Positions 59,079 through 64,000 of a stretch of 64,000 nt of DNA are shown one piece after another. A program made the translations under genes and the position numbers. Below the pieces are notes generated by a model, which searched no databases, was not told the DNA's origin, and was given only the letters and a program-made list of their open reading frames with translations. This stretch comes from Pseudomonadota bacterium (GTDB taxonomy: Bacteria; Pseudomonadota; Alphaproteobacteria; Acetobacterales; Acetobacteraceae), in NCBI GenBank assembly GCA_021801255.1, contig JAJYYH010000001.1, forward strand, positions 54,925 through 118,924. Direction: 5' to 3'. Numbering within the stretch: position 1 is the stretch's first letter; the number at the start of each line of letters is the position of its first letter.

Positions 59079-59515
59079 GCGTCGGGATTGGCGGGCTTGA
59101 AGGTCAGGGCCGCGCCGTTGAGGCAGTAGCGGAGCCCGGTCGGCTTCGGGCCATCGGGGAAAACATGGCCGAGATGGCCGCCGCAGCGCGCGCAATGTAC
59201 TTCGGTACGGGCCATGAACAGGCTGCGGTCCTCGCGCACGCCGACCGCCTCGGGATCACGGGGCGCGAAGAAGCTTGGCCAGCCCGTGCCGCTTTCGAAC
59301 TTGGTCTCGGCGGGGAACAGCGGGGCATCACAGCCAGCGCAAAGAAACATACCAGGCCGCTTTTCCTGGTTGAGCGGGCTCGTGCCGGCCCGTTCGGTCG
59401 CGTGCTGACGCAGCACGGCGAATTGCTCGGGCCGCAAGCGCTCCCGCCATTCAGCGTCGGTGTGCTGCACCGGATAGGTTTCCACCGGCCCCGGGGGGGA
59501 TGAAAAGAGCTTCAT
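59075..59515 (-). CDS. msrB: Peptide methionine-R-sulfoxide reductase MsrB
   Basis: 146 aa from ATG 59515 with GAGGAGA upstream. The active cysteine is in GLRYCLNGAAL. The zinc site has two CxxC pairs (FLCAGCDAPLF and VHCARCGGHLGHVF), and ESGTGWPSF is the family core. It complements msrA elsewhere in the window. The stop shares CTAG with the RTX gene stop. Confidence 0.97.
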   Translation of the reverse strand: MKLFSSPPGPVETYPVQHTDAEWRERLRPEQFAVLRQHATERAGTSPLNQEKRPGMFLCAGCDAPLFPAETKFESGTGWPSFFAPRDPEAVGVREDRSLFMARTEVHCARCGGHLGHVFPDGPKPTGLRYCLNGAALTFKPANPDA

Positions 59516-59548
59516 GGCCGATCTCCTCATGGTTGATCTCCGCTAGGC

Positions 59549-60166
59549 TTATGATTTAGGCGCTTCTTCCGGCAGACAAGCCGCCCGGAGTGCGGCGAAG
59601 GCGCGCGCGCGGTGGCTATCGGCGTGTTTGGCGTCGGACGCCATCTCGCCATAGGTCTCGACCCCGCCATGTGGAACAAAAATCGGATCATAGCCGAAAC
59701 CGCGCGTCCCACGTGGCGGCCAGACCATCTCGCCCTCGGCGCGGCCCAAAAAACTCGCGGTCTCGCCATCCGGCCAAGCGAGCGCGAGGGCGCAGGTGAA
59801 CCAGGCGCGGCGGTCGGGGTGATCGCCCAGGCGGCGCGCGACCTCGGCCATGGCGTGGGCAAAATCCCGCCCCGCGCCAGCCCAGCGCGCGGCGTGGATG
59901 CCTGGCGCGCCATCGAGCGCGGCCAGGGAAAAACCGGAATCATCGGCCATAGCCACCCATCCGCTGGCCCGCGCCGCCGCTAGCGCCTTGATCCGGGCAT
60001 TGCCGGCGAAATCCGGGGCGGTTTCGGCGGGTTCCGGGAGGCCAAGCGCGCTGGCGGCGATAAGACCGATGTCTTGCGGGGCGAGCAGTTGGGCGATCTC
60101 GGCGAGCTTGCCGGGGTTGTGGCTCGCCAGCACCAGTCGGGCGCCAGGCGCCAGGCGCCGCGCCAT
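59549..60166 (-). CDS. rdgB: Non-canonical purine NTP pyrophosphatase
   Basis: 205 aa. It removes dITP and XTP from the nucleotide pool. Motifs ASHNPGKLAEI, DDSGFSLAAL and GFGYDPIFVP are diagnostic. The usual KxxxSHR motif reads KHADSHRARA. It starts one base after rph in the same direction (overlapping ATG), a common pairing. Confidence 0.96.
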   Translation of the reverse strand: MARRLAPGARLVLASHNPGKLAEIAQLLAPQDIGLIAASALGLPEPAETAPDFAGNARIKALAAARASGWVAMADDSGFSLAALDGAPGIHAARWAGAGRDFAHAMAEVARRLGDHPDRRAWFTCALALAWPDGETASFLGRAEGEMVWPPRGTRGFGYDPIFVPHGGVETYGEMASDAKHADSHRARAFAALRAACLPEEAPKS

Positions 60167-60885
60167 CAGGGGCTGGCCAGCGCGGCGCGCTGGGCGAGAA
60201 AAAGCTCCGCCGTGCCCTGGCGGGCGAGGCTGAGCAGGGTCGTCAGCGCGGCTTCGGAAAACACCGCGCCCTCGGCGGTCGCCTGCACCTCAACCAGGCC
60301 GCCGAGATCGGTGAGCACGAAATTGGCGTCCGCCTCGGCCCCGGAATCCTCCGCGTAGTCGAGATCGAGCACCGGCGTGCCCGCGACGATGCCACACGAG
60401 ACCGCCGCGACCTGGCCCTTGAGCGGCGAGCCCTTGATCACCCGCATCTGCTCCAGCCGGGCGAGCGCCAGGGCGAGAGCCACCCAGGCGCCAGTTATGG
60501 CAGCGCAGCGCGTGCCGCCATCGGCGTTGAGCACATCACAATCGAGTGTAATCGTCATTTCGCCCAAAGCCGCGCGATCGACGACGGCACGAAGTGCCCG
60601 CCCGATCAGCCGCTGGATCTCCTGGGTACGGCCCGACTGCTTGCCGCGTGCCGCCTCGCGCTCGCCCCGGGTGTGCGTGGCGCGCGGCAGCATGCCGTAT
60701 TCGGCGGTGATCCAGCCCTGGCCGGAGCCGCGCAAGAACCCCGGCACCCGACCTTCGACGCTGGCGGCGCAGATCACTTCGGTTGCGCCGATGCGGATCA
60801 GGCAGGAACCCTCGGCGTGGCGGGCATAGCCCGGCACCAGGGAAACGGGGCGAAGACTGTCGGGCGCGCGGCCGGAGGGGCGCAT
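60166..60885 (-). CDS. rph: Ribonuclease PH
   Basis: 239 aa. RNase PH trims tRNA 3' ends with phosphate. The blocks [52 protein letters not shown] and [24 protein letters not shown] are diagnostic. It precedes rdgB. No hrcA is seen divergently, unlike many alphaproteobacteria. Confidence 0.97.
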   Translation of the reverse strand: MRPSGRAPDSLRPVSLVPGYARHAEGSCLIRIGATEVICAASVEGRVPGFLRGSGQGWITAEYGMLPRATHTRGEREAARGKQSGRTQEIQRLIGRALRAVVDRAALGEMTITLDCDVLNADGGTRCAAITGAWVALALALARLEQMRVIKGSPLKGQVAAVSCGIVAGTPVLDLDYAEDSGAEADANFVLTDLGGLVEVQATAEGAVFSEAALTTLLSLARQGTAELFLAQRAALASP

Positions 60886-61033
60886 GAACGATCGCTTTCA
60901 AAATGCCGATGCCGCCTTATAGCCGCCCTGCAAAGCGCGCGGAAGGCAATCGCCACGCTCCCATGCTCTTGCCTCGCAGCCGCTTCGCCGCCACCCTTTA
61001 CGTTTGATTTCGCTGCCTGGGAGAGCTGCCGCG

Positions 61034-63436
61034 ATGAACCCGCCTTTCGACCACCCCGATCTGACCTCCGATCTCGCCTTCGAGAAATTCGCCATCGGAC
61101 AGCCGGTGCCGCGCCTCGAAGATCCCACCCTGTTGCGCGGGCAGGGGCGCTATACCGATGATCTCCATCTGCCCGGCCAGCTTCATGCCGCGATGCTGCG
61201 CAGCCGCCATGCGCATGGCCACATCCGCGCTCTTGATCTCGATGCCGCGCGCGCCCTGCCCGGCGTGCGGCTGATCCTCACGGCGGCCGAGATGGCGGCG
61301 GCGGGGCTGGTCCGCCTGCCGCCAGGGATGCAGCAGCCGCGGGCCGATGGCACGCCGCCCGAGGCGCCGATCCAGGCACCGCTGGCCGGGAACAAAGTGC
61401 GCTTCGTCGGCGAACCGATCGCCTGCGTCATTGCCGACACCCCCCAGGCGGCGCGCGATGGGCTTGAGGCGATCCTGGTCGAAATCGACCCGCTGCCCGC
61501 CGTCACCACCGTGGCCGCCGCGACCGAGCCCGGCGCGCCGCTTCTCCATGCCGGCGTCGATGGCAATATCGCGCTCCGCTTCCATCACGGCGATCGCGAA
61601 AAAACCGCCGCCGCGTTCGCCCGCGCCGCCCATGTCACGCGACTCGCCTTGCGCAACAGCCGCGTCGTCGTCTGCCCGATGGAGCCGCGCAGCGCGATTG
61701 GCGAATATGACGGCGAAACCGGCCGCTATACACTCCATGTCGGCTGCCAGGGGGTGTTCGGCCTGTGCAATGCGCTGAAGGACGCGATGGGCGTCGCGGT
61801 GGATAAAATCCATGTGCTGACCGGCAATGTCGGTGGCTCGTTTGGGATGAAGGCGGGCTGCTACCCGGAGTATCCCTGCCTGCTGCTGGCCGCGCGCCTC
61901 TTGGGGCGGCCGGTGAAATGGACCGATGAGCGGGGTGAGAGTTTTCTCTCCGACAGCCATGGGCGCGATCATCAGATGACCGCCGAGATGGCGCTCGACG
62001 CGACGGGTAAAATCCTCGCCGTGCGGCTCACCGGCCAGGGCAATGTCGGGGCCTACCTCACCAACGCCGCGACCCTGCCACCGACCATCAACGCCGCGAA
62101 AAACATTGTCGGCGTCTATGCGACGCCGCTGATCGAGATCACGACCGAATGCGTCTTCACTGACACCACTCCGGTCGGCCCCTATCGCGGCGCCGGGCGG
62201 CCGGAAGGGAATTACTATATCGAGCGGCTGATCGAGACGGCGGCCGCCGAGATGGCGATCGACCCGCTGGAACTGCGCCGCCAGAACCTCATCCGCCCGG
62301 ACCAGATGCCCTATGCCGCGCCGAGTGGGCTCACCTATGACAGCGGTGATTTCCCGGCCATTCTGGAGGAGGCGCTCGGGCGCGCCGATTGGGCGGGTTT
62401 CCCCGCCCGCCAGGCCGAAAGCGCGGCGCGCGGCTATCTCTACGGGCGCGGCATCGGCCAATATCTCGAAGTCACCGCGCCGCCTTCGCGCGAAATGGGC
62501 GGCATCCGGTTCGAGGCCGATGGCAGCGTCACCATCATCACCGGCACGCTCGATTACGGTCAGGGCCACGCCACCCCCTTCGCCCAGGTACTGGCCTCGC
62601 GCCTCGGCATTCCCCTCGGGCGGGTGCGGCTCTTGCAGGGCGACAGTGACGAGTTGATCGCCGGCGGCGGCACCGGGGGGTCAAAATCGCTGATGGCGAG
62701 CGGAGCGGCAATCATCGAGGCCTCGGAAGAGGTCATCGCGCGGGGGAAAAAGGCCGCCGCCCATTTCCTGGAAGCCGCCGAGGCCGACATCGAATTCACG
62801 ATCGGCCCCGAGGGCGGCCGCTTCGCCATCGCCGGCACCGATCGCGCCCTCTCCATTCTCGACCTCGCCGCCAAACTCCGCGCCGAGCCGCCGCCCAAGG
62901 GGATATCCGAGGGCGTGCCAGGGGGCGTGCCCGAAACCCTCGATGTCCGCCACATCCATCAGGGCGCGCCCTCGGCCTTTCCCAATGGCTGCCACATCGC
63001 CGAGGTCGAGATCGACCCCGAGACCGGCACCATCCGCATCGCGCGCTACAGCGCGGTCAATGATTTCGGCACCGTGGTCAACCCGCTCCTGGTCGAGGGG
63101 CAGACCCATGGCGGCATCGCCCAGGGCATCGGCCAGGCGATATTGGAAGCGACGCATTATGACAGCGCGGGCCAGCCGGTCACCGGCAGCTATATGGACT
63201 ACGCCCTGCCGCGCGCCGGCGACCTCACCGCCATCGCCAACGCCTTCCACCCAGTTCCCGCCCGCACCAATCTGCTCGGCGCCAAGGGCTGCGGCGAGGC
63301 GGGCTGCGCCGGCGCCCTGCCGGCGGTGATGAACGCCATCGTCGATGCCCTCCGCCCGCGCGGCATTCGCCATCTTGACATGCCGGCAACACCCGAGCGC
63401 GTCTGGCAGGCGCTCCAGGCGAAGGCCGGGGCTTGA
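61034..63436 (+). CDS. Xanthine dehydrogenase-family molybdopterin-binding subunit
   Basis: 800 aa from ATG 61034. The order is the N-terminal aldehyde oxidase domain (RLEDPTLLRGQGRYTDDLHL) followed by the Mo-cofactor domain (NVGGSFGMKAG, PYRGAGRPEGNYYIER). The catalytic Glu is E755 in GAKGCGEAGC. The CO-dehydrogenase-specific Cys-Ser-Phe-Arg loop is absent, so CO is not the likely substrate; an aldehyde or N-heterocycle is. The FAD and iron-sulfur subunits are not in the window, and the gene stands alone between rph and tRNA-Ser. Confidence 0.9.
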   Translation: MNPPFDHPDLTSDLAFEKFAIGQPVPRLEDPTLLRGQGRYTDDLHLPGQLHAAMLRSRHAHGHIRALDLDAARALPGVRLILTAAEMAAAGLVRLPPGMQQPRADGTPPEAPIQAPLAGNKVRFVGEPIACVIADTPQAARDGLEAILVEIDPLPAVTTVAAATEPGAPLLHAGVDGNIALRFHHGDREKTAAAFARAAHVTRLALRNSRVVVCPMEPRSAIGEYDGETGRYTLHVGCQGVFGLCNALKDAMGVAVDKIHVLTGNVGGSFGMKAGCYPEYPCLLLAARLLGRPVKWTDERGESFLSDSHGRDHQMTAEMALDATGKILAVRLTGQGNVGAYLTNAATLPPTINAAKNIVGVYATPLIEITTECVFTDTTPVGPYRGAGRPEGNYYIERLIETAAAEMAIDPLELRRQNLIRPDQMPYAAPSGLTYDSGDFPAILEEALGRADWAGFPARQAESAARGYLYGRGIGQYLEVTAPPSREMGGIRFEADGSVTIITGTLDYGQGHATPFAQVLASRLGIPLGRVRLLQGDSDELIAGGGTGGSKSLMASGAAIIEASEEVIARGKKAAAHFLEAAEADIEFTIGPEGGRFAIAGTDRALSILDLAAKLRAEPPPKGISEGVPGGVPETLDVRHIHQGAPSAFPNGCHIAEVEIDPETGTIRIARYSAVNDFGTVVNPLLVEGQTHGGIAQGIGQAILEATHYDSAGQPVTGSYMDYALPRAGDLTAIANAFHPVPARTNLLGAKGCGEAGCAGALPAVMNAIVDALRPRGIRHLDMPATPERVWQALQAKAGA

Positions 63437-63444
63437 CGTGCGGG

Positions 63445-63472
63445 TTGTAAACCTGCCCGAGCGGCCATAAAC
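63445..63472 (+). promoter_or_regulatory. Probable tRNA-Ser promoter
   Basis: TTGTAA (63445-63450), 16-nt spacer and ATAAAC (63467-63472), 17 nt before the tRNA. Confidence 0.45.
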
Positions 63473-63489
63473 AAGACGCGCCCGCAGCC

Positions 63490-63762
<273 letters not shown>

Positions 63763-64000
63763 TCAGCCCAACGGCGCATCTTCAACGCATACCGCGAACG
63801 AGACACGCTCCACCGTCCGGCAGGGCGTCATTGTCAAATCGCGTCCAAATGTACAAATCAGAACTTGATCTGATTTCTCCGCCTTGGCCTTCTCCAGCGC
63901 GGCGAGCTGGCTTTCGGTCAGGATCAGCCGCTCCTGCGCCATCTTCGCTTCGAGCGCCTTGAGGCGGTGCTTCATGGTGGTCAGTTCGTGGCGCTGCCAT
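63763..64000 (-). pseudogene. IS481-type integrase/transposase fragment (runs off the window)
   Basis: On the minus strand the frame enters from the right edge and reads [19 protein letters not shown], then [20 protein letters not shown], a pattern seen near the start of the DDE domain of IS481-type transposases ([21 protein letters not shown]). After about 63860 it no longer follows the family, lacking the expected acidic catalytic segment. It then stops at 63763. It is therefore a truncated remnant at least at this end. Confidence 0.6.

Overview
The window is GC-rich, densely coded alphaproteobacterial chromosome. The order leuB-leuD-leuC-rplS-trmD-rimM-rpsP-ffh, an F1-only ATP synthase operon (atpHAGDC), rpsT next to dnaA, and a PQQ-dependent dehydrogenase together suggest the acetic acid bacterium family (Acetobacteraceae, Rhodospirillales), perhaps near Acidiphilium or Acidocella. 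The family is inferred from gene order and protein character, not from a database search.

Layout. 1-4.67 kb is the end of an integrated plasmid- or phage-like element. It holds a DUF3987 protein cut by the window edge, a DUF5681 protein, a run of small unknown genes coupled by ATGA overlaps, two strong hairpin-forming repeats and a ParB-like remnant. It stops at the 3' end of tRNA-Arg(ACG), a classic integration site. 4.7-22.5 kb is core genome: leucine biosynthesis, a ribosome maturation and SRP operon, a Sel1-repeat protein, the heat-shock protease hslVU, mutL, the phosphate system pstSCAB-phoU-phoB and msrA. 22.6-26.9 kb is an accessory island: a PQQ dehydrogenase, a membrane protein and a VapBC-type toxin-antitoxin pair, lying among decayed pieces of at least two insertion sequence families. 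27-36.8 kb holds a CHAD protein with SixA, a molybdopterin oxidoreductase, a copper chaperone, a nickel/cobalt permease, glutathione synthetase, a XerC-type recombinase and priA. 36.8-41.8 kb is the F1 ATP synthase operon. 41.8-46.4 kb is a branched-chain-amino-acid-type ABC transporter whose two ATPases are fused into one protein. 46.5-54.1 kb holds dnaA, rpsT, a YgjP-like metalloprotease, a quinone-oxidoreductase-like protein, rpoZ, rel and acpS. 54.2-63.4 kb holds an MFS transporter, a sulfur-handling trio (DsrE-like, TauE/SafE, DUF442), an RTX-like protein, msrB, rdgB, rph and an unaccompanied xanthine-dehydrogenase-type large subunit. The right end carries tRNA-Ser(GGA) and an IS481-type transposase fragment that runs off the window.

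Regulation. Several promoters share a TTGnnn / 16-17 nt / (C)TA-rich layout (rpsT, atp, dnaA, both tRNAs, RTX gene). A sigma-32-like promoter abuts hslV, and three 11-bp-spaced Pho-box-like repeats precede pstS. Translational coupling by ATGA or TGATG overlaps is common. Three convergent gene pairs end in shared or abutting stop codons.

Most notable points: the iteron-bearing inverted repeat inside a gene at 883-984, the hairpin leader at 2549-2591, the livG-livF fusion, the island around the PQQ dehydrogenase, an apparently substituted catalytic residue in VapC, and a dispersed intergenic repeat in three copies. No CRISPR array, rRNA or complete insertion sequence was seen.
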